Below, piece by piece: positions 25,793 to 39,769 of a DNA stretch of 64,000 bases (its first letter is position 1; each line of letters begins with the position of its first letter). The position numbers were made by a program, and so were the translations under genes. Origin of the DNA: Antennarius striatus (taxonomy: Eukaryota; Chordata; Actinopteri; Lophiiformes; Antennariidae); contig NC_090782.1 of NCBI RefSeq assembly GCF_040054535.1, forward strand, positions 18,361,501 to 18,425,500. The letters run 5' to 3'. The notes under the pieces were generated by a model, which made no database searches, had not been told where the DNA came from, and worked only from the letters and a program-made list of their open reading frames with translations.

Positions 25793-27098
25793 TAATGATT
25801 GATACATAGAGAAACAAAGAATCAAAGGAATTGGACCCAGATGTTGATCACACAGGCAGAGCAGGTGCAGTTAGATAATTTCATGAACAAAAACACGTAA
25901 GAGAACGCTTATAGGAGCAGCATGAAAGGCTGGGGGAGAAAAAAGGCACTCCAGTAAAGCAAACAAACCAAGAAGAGGGAAGAGAATTCCAAGAAATATG
26001 ATTGTTGCAAAATAACAAGTGGTTCACACTCAGGGAACAGAGACAGGTGAGACTTAAAAATGAAATAATAATCCAACATATGTTCATAAAGAAGGTTTTT
26101 AGATCAAGGAGAGCCAAAAAAAACTCAACTGGACTTGCTTAATGTTTGTTGATGTTTCACCTCTGATCCAAGGTAATAAGCCAAACGTGCTGTCATCTGC
26201 AGCATATGTTACACCAGATAAACATACTGCTTACTCCAATCTATAGATATTTCTCTTTTCTGTTTTTGGGGGAAAGAAAACCATAATTTAACAGTGTTCT
26301 GCAACAGTATGACATCACTTAAACATGTCAACAACAGGCCTACCATGTCAGCTTGTGTGTCTTAAGCTGCTACTGGACAGTCATCTCTCTGGGGGAAGAG
26401 CACATGTAAACGAAGCCTGAAGCCTGAGATATACCCCACAGACCCTCTGCAGATAAAATGTGGTAACAGAGGGTTACAACAACCTCACAAAAATATGCAT
26501 ACGCACACCTTCAAATACTTGTTGCTGTGTGTCTCCTCAATGGTCTGCCTGTCTGAGCAAACAGATCCAGTGCTCTGACCACAGAGGGAGCCTCCAACAG
26601 AAAAAAATGTGTCGATCAAACTGAGTGGAAACAAAAACAGATCTTTGAAAGGTTCTGTATAGGTTTTCATTGTGTTGCTAAAAAGGCCTGTATGCCACAT
26701 AAAACTAATACATCAGCCTTTTTCTTGAAGGGTCTATTTTGGGCCAGATAATGGTAAGCTGATATTTAAACATCGCTGTTAGCCCCTGTGTAGATGAGGG
26801 CAGTGATCGAAGTGCCAGATGTGGAGGTTAATGCTCACTCTGGGCTCATATTGGGACATGACATCCTCCATACATCCTCCAAAGAACTCAGCAACCATTT
26901 CTAATTTTCAGTTCAAAATTTAAATTCTGAACTGATTTTTTTTTCTTCCTTTTTTTGCCACATTTATTTCTGGTGTGACTGCAAGGTGAGAGAGGTAAAA
27001 TTGGAAAAGTTGTCCATACTGAAAGGTCAGGTCCACATGGGAAAAATGCAATATGGATTTGATTCACTCTCTCACCTTTCTCATGTTGACACTGCTGC

Positions 27099-27102
<4 letters not shown>

Positions 27103-27135
<33 letters not shown>

Positions 27136-27153
27136 GTGTGTGTGTGTTTTTGT

Positions 27154-27234
<81 letters not shown>
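27103..27234. repeat. (TG)n followed by (AG)n microsatellites
   Basis: An interrupted TG array (27103-27148) is separated by TTTTTGTGAA from a pure GA/AG run of about 78 bp (27157-27234). Confidence 0.96.
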
Positions 27235-27237
<3 letters not shown>

Positions 27238-30200
27238 ACCATGAAACAAGAAAAGTTCACACCATGCTGAATGTGTTATTTTTATTTCTCTGGTGAAGAT
27301 ATGAATCGGTCCTCAAGAAATGTTCCTCTGCACAAGGCGTCTTTGCTGTGTTGTGCAGTGTGTGGATTTTAAAAAAAGATATTTACAATTTGTACCATCA
27401 TCTGTTTGTGCAAAGCAGGTATATCTGCTGTGCAGTGTTAATACCTTTAACTGGGGTCAAGCTTCTAAATGTTCAATTCTCTGTGGCTCACTTTTACACA
27501 GGAAACCTTGAATAGATTGAGCCCACCAGATGGAAAAAGACACTGGTATTCTGGGTATTTGGCCGTCACATGGGAAAAAAGAGAAGGCAGGTATTTGGCT
27601 GTACAGTAGACACTCAGGAGGTGGATCAAGAGGATGAGGGTGAGAACAATAGAGTATGTATCTTTAGAGTGGCCTGCCTTGGGGTGGAAGATGAGTCACA
27701 TAGTCTGTGTTTGTCATTAAAGGAGAAATTTCAATGGAGAAAACAGATGAGCACCTTATATCTGAAGAGTCCCGACATCTGTGATCAGACGGGAGGGGGG
27801 GGGGGGGCACGATGACACGCATTTATCCTCAGATTGTACACAGTTTGCTTGGCCTTTCATACGTGGTTTGTGCCGTAATAATAGTAATAGTGACCATGGC
27901 TCATTTTCCACCAAAGACCACCCATGCAACTACAAATGAGCTCTTTGATTACCTCTTCGATAATACTTAGTATTGATGCTGCCAATTTTACAACAGTCAT
28001 TTAAATGCTGAGCTGGAATTAATTTCTGTGGTCTTCATTATTAGTACACTCAAACTTAATGACTGCTTTGTTTCAGTATCATTCTTCAAAAATTGGTAGA
28101 CTTTTATTACAATTTTTTTCTGAATATTTTGGGCAAAATCATTTTTTGAATTTATGGACAAATGACTGTTTGACAAAAACTTTATGACTGTGTGTATTTG
28201 AAGTCAGCTTAAAATTAATAAGTAATATAAAGTACACAACCGTCCCGGTTCACCATTTTTGAGCACACATCTGCTATTTACTGATCTAGTTTAGTCTCCA
28301 TTTGGTAGATAAATCAGGACCATTGAGAACAACAAAGAACAAAGAGACCTATGGTCTAACAGGAGTGAATACAAGGACGCGGTGAAGTGGAGCATTGCAG
28401 TGCAGGGGATGTGGTGGGGATGACTGTTCCAGTAGCTATCTCATTCTCATTTTTTCAGTTAGAAGAAGCTGTTGGTGTTTCTGTCAAAGACTAAAATTAA
28501 TGACTGGAGATTCTTAGCGCTTATTTTCTCAGACTCCAATACACTACACAACATTAAAACCAGTTCTGTATGACATCTTGCTGCAGCAACTCATTTTCAA
28601 GATTGCCTAGCTGCTGAATGCTGGACCACTGACTGTCTGCAAATCATCTTGTAGATTGCAGAAGTCAGACGATGAGTTGAAAGATATCAGCACCGAAGAA
28701 GAAGAAGACTTTTCTTAACTGATGTCAATAAATCTCTCACGGGGAAATTTGGCTGGTAGTGTTCATGACCTCTCTTTTTTTTCTCCACCCAAAGCATAAT
28801 GTATGAAATAGAGACAGACAGGAAGTTAGGCAAGTTAGTAAGGTTTATCTCATGCAACAAAAATCTACTGCTTGCTCATCTAATGTGATACTTTATTTAT
28901 GAGCTCCATCAATTTTATGTACAATGTACTGTGTGTATATGTACAATAACATGCTGTCAATATGGTGAGATGTAAGTATTCATTTGTTCTTTTGAACAGC
29001 ACGTACTCTCGCCTGTGAGTGTTTTGATGCAGAAAAGGTTCCTGCAAGGGGTGAAAGCAGCAGGACCTCTGGAAAGAAACAATGTTTGGCCTTGTACTTA
29101 TTTTGTTTCACATGCTTTAAGAATGAACACAAAAGTGTTTGCCGCAGTGATTCATGACTCAAAGTCTGGCCTTCAGCAGCCTTCCCAGTATGATATTCCA
29201 TTCAGGCTCCAAGAGTTTTCATAATGCAGGCCACTCGTGATCTAGAAAAACAAATTGTGAAATAAATCTCTCGTTGCTGGGGTCAAATCCAATATCAATG
29301 GTGTAAAAATCATAAACGACTCAAAATTATCGTCTTGAACTCCTCTCAAATTTGAACTGAATAATTTGTCATTATGATGAATTAAAATATTACAAACTCA
29401 TAATAGTCATCACTGCGGGATGTTTGTGATTCATGAATGCTGCTGCATAGTTCTGAGATATAAAAAAAAAATATGAGGTCAAACTATTGACTAAGAAACT
29501 TCCTTCCAATTCTGCAGAAGTGTTTTAGCTGCACAAGCAGTTTAACTTGTGGAAAATAAGGTAAAGCAGTCAGGCTTGCGGAATGCTATTTGAAGTGATG
29601 GAGACAGATTGAAATCACGTCTTTAAAAATATTTAATAATTACTTCTTCAAATGACCATGTGCAAAAATTTCAAATCCTGCAAATCTATACATAAAGTAT
29701 TTTAAACTGTGGCGATGTCACATTATCCCCATTTGCTGAAGTCATTTCTGGTAATTTGACCATCTTTTTCCAATCGTTCACTTTCCCCTCAGTAGCTCTG
29801 CAGACAATTAAAATAAAAAAAAAACATAAAAAATGAAAGACCGTTATAAGGCTACAATGAGAAATGATTTGATCTGAGACCCAGAATTTGAAATCAGTTC
29901 AGATTCATGTCATAAACCACATCCTCTTACCCAACTGACAAGATGATCTTTTGTTAATCGTACTTTCAGTGATATATGATCAATTTCCAGAATGGATCCC
30001 TTTCCCTTTGGTGTCATATGGAAATATAGAATGGAAAATTACTGGGCACTTGGCCTTCAGCATCTTCAACTGTAAAGACATTCAGTAGCTGATTAAGTGT
30101 TCCGCTGTGGCTGTAATGCTCCCAGCTAACGCTTTAAGAAAAGCCAGGAAGAGGATTTCTTTTGGCAACATGAAGGTTATTCCAACCAGTTAGCACCTGC

Positions 30201-30502
30201 CTTAACTCGCAAATGGATTTGGATGCATTTGCCAGATCTGAAGCAAAATATAATAATATAAAAATATTAATATAAAAAATAATAATGAACTGCTAGTCCT
30301 CACTGTTTCACCAATGTTTTGAAGCTATAAAGGATGATTTGTTCATATTCTGAGCAGATGGTGCTTTCAGAGAAGGTGCATCAGATTTATCCACCAGTTT
30401 GTTTCAAAACGAGGAAGATACTCAGGATTAGTTAGGATTTCAAGTTACTGCGAAAAGCTACACCTTCCCTGAGCTTCAGGTGTTTTTCAAGCACTGACTG
30501 CA

Positions 30503-30735
30503 TGATCCATCCATCTATCCATCTTCAACAGCTTATTCAGGGCCAGGTCACAGAGGCAAGGTCTGAGCAGGGAAGCCCGTACTTTCCTCTCCCCAGACAC
30601 CTCTTCCAGCTCCTCCGGGGGGATCCCGAGGCGTTCCCAGGCCAGCGGAGAGACATAATCTCTCCCGCTTGTCCTAGGTCTTCCCCGAGGCCTCCTCCGG
30701 TAGGACATGCCCAGAACACCTCCCCAGGGAAGTAT
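30503..30735 (-). mobile_element. LINE 3' end fragment, minus strand (RTE/Rex-type)
   Basis: The minus strand encodes RRPRGRPRTSGRDYVSPLAW then ERLGIPPEELEEVSGERKV, the same C-terminal segment as the plus-strand copy at 12961-13312. It ends in the same GATG-type tail (CATCCATCTATCCATC on plus). A heavily 5'-truncated second copy of one family. The last codons (LLRPCL) diverge from the first copy. Confidence 0.78.
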
Positions 30736-31324
30736 CCAAGTAGTCATTATTTGTTGGACCAGTTGGAAATGGGCTTTGGGTGAAATCAAATCTGAAACCC
30801 GTGTTTTAGTGGACATTTAACTCATAAGGTTTATGTTCTCATAATATTGCTTCAACAAATTCCAATTAATTCTCAGAATCTGTAGCTTGACGTAAAAATT
30901 AATGAACCTTCTGTTTGCAGTCCAAAGTTTTGGCACTGCACAGCACACAAAGCATGAAACAAACAGGTCCATCACTCTTACATTTTCATTCATTTGGTAC
31001 TTTAATTCATGTGCCTTTACAGAGGACAAAATGTTGAGTGAACTTTGATCTGCGAACTTTGGAGATAGTTCTTCGTCTGAAGCATAGTGGACAGATGATA
31101 GAACCACAAAGCAAATTTGTGAAGGTTGGAGAATTAATTAAAAATATATTTGATTCAACCTCTCATGTTGCCATTAAGATTGATTTACTTTTATGCTTTC
31201 ATGTGGATATACTACTAAAATTATGATTTAAGAGTGTCAGGAGTTATGTCTAAGTGAGGTCAGAAATTTACAGAGAAGAAAAAAAAAATCATTTAAAATA
31301 AACAGCTTATTCTGTGCTGTTGCA

Positions 31325-31390
31325 GAGGTGCTGGAGCCCATTCCAGCTGTCTTGGAGGTCTGAACACCCTGCACTGGTTGCTAATTCATC
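31325..31390 (-). mobile_element. Possible SINE 3' fragment, minus orientation
   Basis: GTGCTGGAGCCCATTCCAGC then GAACACCCTGCACTGGTTGC resembles the reversed 3' body of the GGCGGCACGG-type SINE. Short and diverged. Confidence 0.4.
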
Positions 31391-34300
31391 CCAGAGCTGG
31401 GAGTATTCATGCAAAAAGGAATTTAAAGTCACCAACACAGCTTAAGTATATTTCATATTTGTAGATCGTGTGACTCAAAGTAAAGATCACGATCTGCTTA
31501 AAAATGCCTTTTTTTTTTCATCACACATGGCTACAATCTCCCAAGGAGTCCTTCCGCATATCCACTTTGGTTCACACAGAGATGACTGCTGAATGTTCAA
31601 ATGGATACTGAAATAATTGTATGAAGTGGTTTTGGACTGTAGTCTAACACACTACTGCCAACCCTTATACATGTCCGTCACAAAACCTTCTCATATGCAC
31701 GTATTCTGGACAAGAAACTCACAAAAATATCCATGTTTTTGACTGTGCAGTATTAAAAAAAAATCCAAACACACAAAAGTTTGCTCCATGAAACATTTGT
31801 CTGTAAATGTTAATTTTCCCACATGGACAGTCCCTCCCTTGACAATTCGATCCTGTGTGCTCTCATTCCCATTGAGAGGCTGTCGGACTGACTGTTGTGA
31901 TGAGGTTATATGCTGCTGGCCAACACAGGCTTTATCTTTCCTTTCATAGTCTCTGAAATGGTCTAATATAGAGCAGAACATTATTTTCTTAAATTCTTAC
32001 ATTCAGCGTGACCATTTTAAAAACAGCAGAGATGGGCATGTCCAGTTCATTGCTGTTTTAGTGATGCTTCTTTTCTGGTTATTACACCAGCCTCTCTCAT
32101 GAACTAGAGGATATGTAAAAGCTATTGATGTTGGAATATAACTGAGGTTAACTTTTGTAAAGCTGCTTCTGTCGATCTGTCAGGCAAAAAAACAAAAACA
32201 AAAAGTGAGATAACTATGGTAGGTACATGTCTTACAAGCTTACCTCATAGGAGGCATGGATAACAAAATTGCTTTATACTCTGTCTAATAAAACAGTGGA
32301 CACACACACACATTAAATTATTGTTTACTTTGTCTGCAAGTCATTTACCTCCATTACATGATCTATAATGTTCCAGACTATGATAATCTTTTATACAATG
32401 TCCTCCAGGAAGCATACCACATCCATATAAGAGTACCGTTATGGGACAGACGCAGATGAGCGAGGCTTGAAATATCCAGGAGAGGAAGCTTTCAGTTGGA
32501 ATGTGGAATCTGCAGCAGCAGCCAGTTTATAAAAGCACAACTGTTAAAAGGTATTTTTCCAACAGTTATCCCCTCATGGAATGGTAGCCGCCAATAATTT
32601 AAGTTAACAATTTTGCTTAAATGTCTTTTCAATCCATGTGTCGTGTGTTTCATACCATCATCACTGTCATATCCAGATTTCACCATGTTCTGTTCTATTG
32701 TTTTGTTTATTTCATCAAGATATATTGTCTTTTTGCTTCACATAGCAATCCACAGGGCAAAACACTGTATTGGTCTAGTGGAGCCAAAATCATTACTGAA
32801 AGTCAAGGTCTCTCTTGTGCCTCAGGGCTGTACATGAATAGTAAGTCAGTCTACAAGCTTGAAGGTCTGCAGAATGTGGCTGTCAAGAATCAAGTGCAAT
32901 TGTTCTGCACGGTGGAAGGAAAGCTTATAATGATGTGTAAAAATTTCAGATGTGTGTGTAATTTTTTTGTTATTATTTAAATAATGTTAGACAATAATTA
33001 CAGCTTTCATTGTAATACTTTGCTTTTAATTATATTGTTTCCCTTTTAGTCTTCATTTGAAGATGTGTCTATAATCTCAGAAATCTCGGTACAATTGCAA
33101 ATCTTGATACAGTTGGGGAGATTTTTTTCACAAACTTACAAAGCTCATTAAACAGTCAAAACATACATTTGCATTGATTGGATTTCACACAGAGGCTGAG
33201 TTATGATCCCCTGCCAAGAGTTCTGCAAAAATAATGATGGCCCCTACAAAATATTAGAATGTTAGCATCGTGAGAATTCCAACTTTTGCGAAGCACTCTT
33301 CTGAAAACACATGTGCCTATAGATCAGCTCCTCAGAGCCATTAGTATGTCTGTATCCATGTTATTCAGATGTGATGAGGAAAGCAGGAAGATGTTTCATG
33401 CATGCCTGCCATGTTGCCATGTTGATAATGTTTACAGTGCACAAACACACTGTACATGCTATATGCCCTTTAAAATGTTAATACATTTTCAACAAGCATG
33501 CAGAGACCTAATTACGACAGCACAATCTGCAAATTGCAATTACTTGCATAGTGTATGCCCGGGCCTCCACCCAGGCCTTTTGATAACAGAATAATGCATC
33601 ACTGACATTTTATACCTGGTCTTTTTTCCTCCAGTCATCAGAAAATATCAGCACAATCCAACATAAACCATATGGTATAGAGTAAAAACCATCATCATCA
33701 CAGAGGCACGTAATAGCAACAACACAAATGCATTTTCAAATGGTGAACCCTGCCTCCTCCACACCCCTCTGACACTATGTCCCCCAGCAGTCCATCTGCT
33801 AAGCTGGGAATTTTAAGAACAAGACATATTGTGTCTGGATATAATCAGGAGTGAGAACATGAAGGAAGGAATGTAGCATAGTCTGATCTTTCCTGCAGAC
33901 GTTTAGGCATTAGAGGTGGAACAGCCTTCACGGTCTAATTCAGTGGCTAGATGTCATGCAATCAGAGTCTCACCTACAATTAATTTAGGTTTTTCCTATG
34001 AAAAATGGTTGGAAAAAACTTTGCAGGGATGCTTTTTGGAAAATTGGTTCAAAATTTTATCCTGTGCTTCAAACTGTCAGAATACTGCTTAAGGAAATGA
34101 GGCTGTACAGCACCACTGCACGTTTATACTGTCAGAATACATCTCCAGGAAAATAGCATGCACAATATAAATGTCACCACTAACCTTTATACTTCAGAAA
34201 TTGTTGTTATCCTTAATGTTAAGCAACATTAAGGATGTCAAATGTAGTTTGCAGTAGACGCATATTGATGGGTTAAGAGACTGTATATGTGAACAGAGTA

Positions 34301-35356
34301 GAGAGGAGGATGCTTTTGTGTCCTCTTACATTTCAACGCCATCAATTACACACACAAAAATGGCTGAACTAAATTCTCAAATGAAACAAAGCCAGAAACT
34401 TGTTCTCCCTTTCTTCACATCGTAAATATTCTAAAAAAGGAGATAGGGTAGTTAACCAGCTACCAGTGGAACCGGTAGACATGACTGACATTGAAGAGGT
34501 TAAATGACAATAAATCAGGTTGTCGCATGTTAGTTTCGTTGCCAATAAGAAGCACGAGTTCTTGTTCCTACAACTTTTCAATAATTCAGACCATAATTTG
34601 GTCTTTTGAGACATCTCACCTGTCACCATTTTTCTTTCACTTAGGCAGCTTTATGTAGATGTGCAGAAAGCCAAAGGATGTGCTCAGTCTGCATTTACTG
34701 TTGCCAACATCTTAATGTAATGGAGCTGTAATGATGTGGCCAACCATGTCATGTCATTAGATCTGATTATTTCACAGCATGGTCTTTTAATAGCCAAAGA
34801 ATGAGGCTATTTTACAGCTCCAGTTGGTGCAAACACCATCATCTAGTTTCAAGATCCTGACTACCCCTGAACATGGCTCACCAACTTGGAGCATGGTCTC
34901 ATTAACAGTATTAAGAACATCATTCTTCTATACATAGCTCCACGGTAACTGCATTAAAACCACTAAGAGGTCAAGACCAGAGAACTGCCTGCATCCTGTT
35001 ACATTGACAAGTGATGCAGTATCTCCCAGCATGTTTTTGGGGATCAGTGGAGCTTAATTCAAAGAATAATGTGGGCTGTTTTCTTATTATTAGATCATTT
35101 ATTGTGCTGTACACCTCCTAGACGGAAGACTAGTTGTAGACTTTTCTGCTGTTTTCTGTTTTGTTATGGAGGTTTGGAAGTCTTGCTGTAAAACTCCATT
35201 CTTAATACCAACCTAAGCCCTATTAAAGACAAAATGAATTATTCAAGAAATGCATTTATTTGCTATAATGAAAAGAGATTCATCAGAAGACACTGCTAGG
35301 TGTGTTAACTGTGATGAAATCATTTAATTTAAATTGTTGTACAACTGATTTGCAAG

Positions 35357-35422
35357 ATTATATACTATATAATATATTATACATATTATATAATATATAA
35401 TATAATTATATATTATAATGAT
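35357..35422. repeat. TA-rich imperfect palindrome
   Basis: ATTATATACTATATAATATA and onward consist almost only of A and T with many self-complementary segments. Probably a degraded (TA)n array able to form hairpins. Confidence 0.7.
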
Positions 35423-35526
35423 TTGATTTAATATGCTGCATTCAAGGTTCTAAAAATGTTAAAGAAAGTTATATTTTTAAGTCATGGGACAAAGCCTTTA
35501 ACTCATTACCAGGATTCAGTAGTTTG

Positions 35527-35612
35527 AGATAATCTTGCATTTTTTTTACATTGAAACCCAGAACCTTTTTGCCGTGAGGCAGCAGCGCTACCCACTGCTC
35601 CACCGTGCCGCC
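35527..35612 (-). mobile_element. SINE tRNA-like head, minus strand
   Basis: The reverse complement reads GGCGGCACGGTGGAGCAGTG then GGTAGCGCTGCTGCCTCACG and GGTTCTGGGTTTCAATG. This is the 5' tRNA-like head of the same SINE family as 14128-14450, with a mutated B box. The body after the head is absent, which is unusual because LINE-mediated truncation normally removes the 5' end. Confidence 0.7.
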
Positions 35613-38233
35613 GACACTTGATGTCAGTTGTACATGAAGGTTTTTTGCAGGAGAAAGCTGTGTTTGAGACAAAGGGATATATAGTATGTGGACACTTGAG
35701 TGCAAAATTCAGTTTAGCTACGAAACAGTAAATTCTCACTTTCCAACTACAATCATGATATGTCGTATGTCACACGTTGTTTGATTAGAGTAAATAAATA
35801 TGCAAATAAAAAAAATTTTAAATATAAAATTTGATGATTTGAAACCTTCTGTTCTTTTATTTGTATTTTCTCTCCAAAGGATGGTAAAGTCATCAAACTC
35901 AGCCTCTCATTGACAAACCTGATATTCTTACCTTCACTCAAAGCAATTTCAGTGCTATTGCCCAAACTTAGCCAACATGACCAAAGAATGTAACAGATAC
36001 CAACCAATCGGAGGAAGAGTAGTGCAAGTGACTGCAAACCTTGGGGAAACGATTCCTGTTATCCCCATTTTTAACATTTCAATGCTAATTACAGTTGATA
36101 GGTTCTGCCAACATTTTTGGAGACTTCTTCAAATGTCAATAAAGAGCCCAAACATTTTTGACAGGGCCCTTAACCGCTCATCGTTTTCACAGTGGGACAG
36201 AACAGAGTCTCGAGGGTTAGTGGGAATGCAGGTCTGTGAGGTCAGACTGGAGACTGGACTCAGGAGGCGGTTGTAGGTTCGGTTTCCTATCCGCCAAATA
36301 TCAAAGTTGAGTATGGATTTGCATTTTAAGTGACATAAAAACATTATAGCCCTTCCACTGTTGTAATAGAGGACATCAAGTACCAAGAGAAAAATCATAT
36401 TACAGTATATACAGTATGAAGGAATCAAACCTTAGCTTATGAAAACTGCATTAAATGGAGAGTTTGTCTTCCGTCCTCCCTTGGCAGATGACTAAGGGGA
36501 TTTTTCAGGTTGGTTGCTGGGTTGTGGACAAGGCAAAGCTAGTGATAGATGAGGTTGGGCTCCACTCACGGTCGAATATCTCGTCTGAGCCAGATTTTCT
36601 CTCCAAAAATTATGCCTCATGTAAATATTGTCTTTCGATCAGATCAATGCAACGGGAATTCAAAGAAATTTATGGACAGCCAGCTCCATTCTCCTGTGAT
36701 CACTTTGGCCAGCTTTCTACTGTCTGCACCTTTGTTTATTAGTCCCATCCAGCTTGCTGATTCAAGTTTTCCACAACCCATCATTTGATTTCTGCTACAT
36801 TTTCTCTCAACATCATTTGGGGTCGGTTGCTTAACTTTGTGTACTTAACAGTTTTTTGTTTTGTTTTTTAGCTACTCAGTATGCCAAATCCAAGCTGTTG
36901 GTAACGATGGTCTATTTCATTATGTAGCTTTATGGCTGAAACCCTGTAGAGCCCATTTTATTAGGTAAGTAACACACGCTATAATGAGTAATTGCAATGT
37001 TGAACATAAACACCTCTTGTGATTTAATAATTAAATCCTGTTTTATGGCTTATTGAAGCGTAGCTGTTCTAATCAGTGATACAATTGTGAATAACAATAT
37101 TTTAGCAGTGAGTCAGATGTGCTGTGCTAATTTGGTTCTCAGACTTAATGAATCTTGCCATTTATTATAAGTGCATGTAAAGATTGAGCAATACATTTAT
37201 TTCTGTCATTTCTTACTTACTGAAGGACACTAACAAATTATTTTTATAATGACTTGCCTGTTTTTCATACCTTATTTAGTAGAGATTTCAAAGACTGTCA
37301 AAACATATCTTTTGTTCAGCAATAGTAATCATGACACCTTTGAGATTGTCTGAAGTTAATCTATTATATATGACTGTAAAGCTTTTCAAGAACTCCTAGT
37401 AAGTTGTCCAGAGTTAGTTTTTCATTCATGTCCACAGAAGGACATTTATTCAGATAATGAACTTGTCCACAAATGTCTAAAACTGTCTGTTTGTCCTCTA
37501 AATGGGAATCGGACCAGACAGACACACATACATGATCTGAGGACCTTCCTGATCCTGTAAGTTTTCTGTATTCATTTTGAGTTCATTATGATAATAATGT
37601 AGTTATGCCGTTGGCTAGCTTAGCAACATATTTGAAAATGGCACATGTATACACATATAGCAGAGATATCTCCATTTTCCACTGATTTTTGTTCGCATTT
37701 ACTTTTACTGAGATCCAACTTTTGACAAGATGCAGTGCAATCATTCTTCTTTAATGAGACACATTGCTCAGCAATTCAGCTTTCCTCTATGTACAGGCTG
37801 CAGTTTTACTTTAGTCAGCTTCTCCGAGACAGGAATGAGAACAAGTGGCCTCTGTTAAACATCTTTCCAGTCTAGACAGTAACTAACATGGTGGATGAAC
37901 TGCCAGCAGCATAAAGACTGGCAAAATACATGGAGACAAAGTCAATAAGAGTTGAAGGGATACAGATCATTCTCTTATTTTATTTTTTTGTTTAGTTTTT
38001 AGCAATTTGCCAATTGGAATGATGTGCAGGTTCGACAAATTCAGTTCTGCTGGAAGGGTCCCCTTTATGTATGGCTGAAAATTAGGAGTCATTATTTTTC
38101 TTTTTACATGGACAGGTGGCAAAATTATCTATTCGTAGAAAAGGTGTCATTGAGGTTAAAACAAAGTTGGATTCCACGTTATAAGATGTAGCTTTATGAA
38201 ATTGTGTTTCTTCAAATGTCATTTCATAACAGA

Positions 38234-38238
<5 letters not shown>

Positions 38239-38325
<87 letters not shown>

Positions 38326-38343
38326 CGTGCATGTGTGTGTGTC
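38239..38343. repeat. (TG)n microsatellite
   Basis: TG array with GC interruptions (GCGTG) at two places, about 105 bp. Confidence 0.96.
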
Positions 38344-39020
38344 CTTCTCAGTTACAAGCAACATTAGATTGTAAGCTCAACATCTTAAATACTAACAGAG
38401 ATGAGTTCACAATTTGTAATCATCTCGATAAACTAAACTGGAAAACCCAGTTAAAAAAAGCCAAATGTAAAACATGAATGGAGCATAGAAAAGTACAATG
38501 TTGTGCATAAAAACAGTTATAACTTTCTTTGTAACTAATTATTGAGATAAATTTTATTATTAACAAGCACATGAAAATTACTATCCTCATTTATTACACT
38601 TGTTGGCATCAAGCCCAGCACTGTGCATGTCAAAGTGTTCTTGGTAAACTCAGCAGGGCCACCAGGAAAGCCAACAGAATGTTCTTGTTTGAACAAACTG
38701 AGTTCATGTTGCAGATCGACTCTGATCAAAGAACAGGAAGACTTTGTCTGGCATTGGAACAGGCACTTAAGAAAATTTAATATAAAAGGACATTGTTTGC
38801 TGTTTGTTCTTGCTGCTCGAATCGTGGATTATTTTTGGAGTAGCTTTAGAAACTCATTAACCATTAACAGAATTATATGTGTCATGAATTTATGAGGAAT
38901 ATACTGCCTGTGATGCTCATATATATAAATTATTCATCCCCCTTTATAGCAGTTTAAATAGCACAGTTAAGCAGATTTTACATGCGTTTATATACACACG
39001 TGTATATATATACTGTACTA

Positions 39021-39022
<2 letters not shown>

Positions 39023-39088
<66 letters not shown>

Positions 39089-39115
39089 ACGCGCCCACAC
39101 ACACACACACACACA
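39023..39115. repeat. (TG)n ... (CA)n inverted microsatellite pair
   Basis: TG (39023-39087, one TC interruption) is followed by GCACGCGCC and then CA (39096-39115). The two arms are complementary around a short GC loop. Confidence 0.93.
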
Positions 39116-39284
39116 TACTACTTTTGTCAACCACTGCAGCCATTGATGACAAGCACCTCCTTTTCTACAATATCTGGGTTCATGTGCAGCAATGGCTTTC
39201 TTCAAATCCAACCACAGATTTTCTATAATATTCTGTGACAGCCACTCTAGAATGATCCAGCATGTGTTCTGAACAAATGGATAA

Positions 39285-39363
39285 ATAGATGGATGGATGG
39301 ATGGATGGATGGATGGATGGATGGATGGATGGATGGATGGATGGATGGATGGATGGATGGATG

Positions 39364-39451
<88 letters not shown>
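39285..39451. repeat. Compound (GGAT)n-(GATA)n microsatellite
   Basis: About 20 GGAT/ATGG units run straight into about 21 GATA units, then ATACTTTATTG. At 167 bp it is one of the largest arrays here and ends about 0.55 kb before the rfesd start codon. Confidence 0.96.
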
Positions 39452-39769
39452 CTTTATTGTAAAAGTAAAATAGTAAAAGTAATACTTTCTAGTAAATGTA
39501 TTGAATTGATTTTAAATTGCTGTCAGACTGCAGCTGTCATTGAATTGCATATTGAACTTCACATTCAGCATTTTGTGCTGAATGTCATTTAAAAAAACCA
39601 AAAACAAACAACCTCAAATAGGTTTTTTTAAGCCAATTAAACTCTTCTTTGATTAAATTGTATAACAGCTGGTAAATTCTATAGTTAAAGTATGTAATTG
39701 AGGTTACATTTGAGCCCTAGCTGTACCTGTGACTAACATCCATCCGTACTGTAACTAAAGTGAGAGCTG

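Larger units (their letters stand above)
24266..30502. other. Intergenic, no supported gene
   Basis: Contains an ATCC-type short repeat near 25760-25792, the TG/AG double array at 27103-27234, and a G-run at 27788-27804. Short open frames are not supported as genes. Confidence 0.55.
30736..39022. other. Intergenic, no supported gene
   Basis: AT-rich. It holds a SINE fragment near 31325-31390, a perfect inverted repeat at 34209-34236, a TA-rich palindromic block at 35357-35422, a SINE head at 35527-35612, and the TG array at 38239-38343. No exon is supported. Confidence 0.55.

Noticed and set aside
36205..36300. Possible tRNA-like B box (GGTTCGGTTTCC) resembling a SINE head
   Set aside because: Extra base in the box, no clear A box or body, and the nearby CCCTTAACC phrase is in the wrong order. 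Too weak to call.
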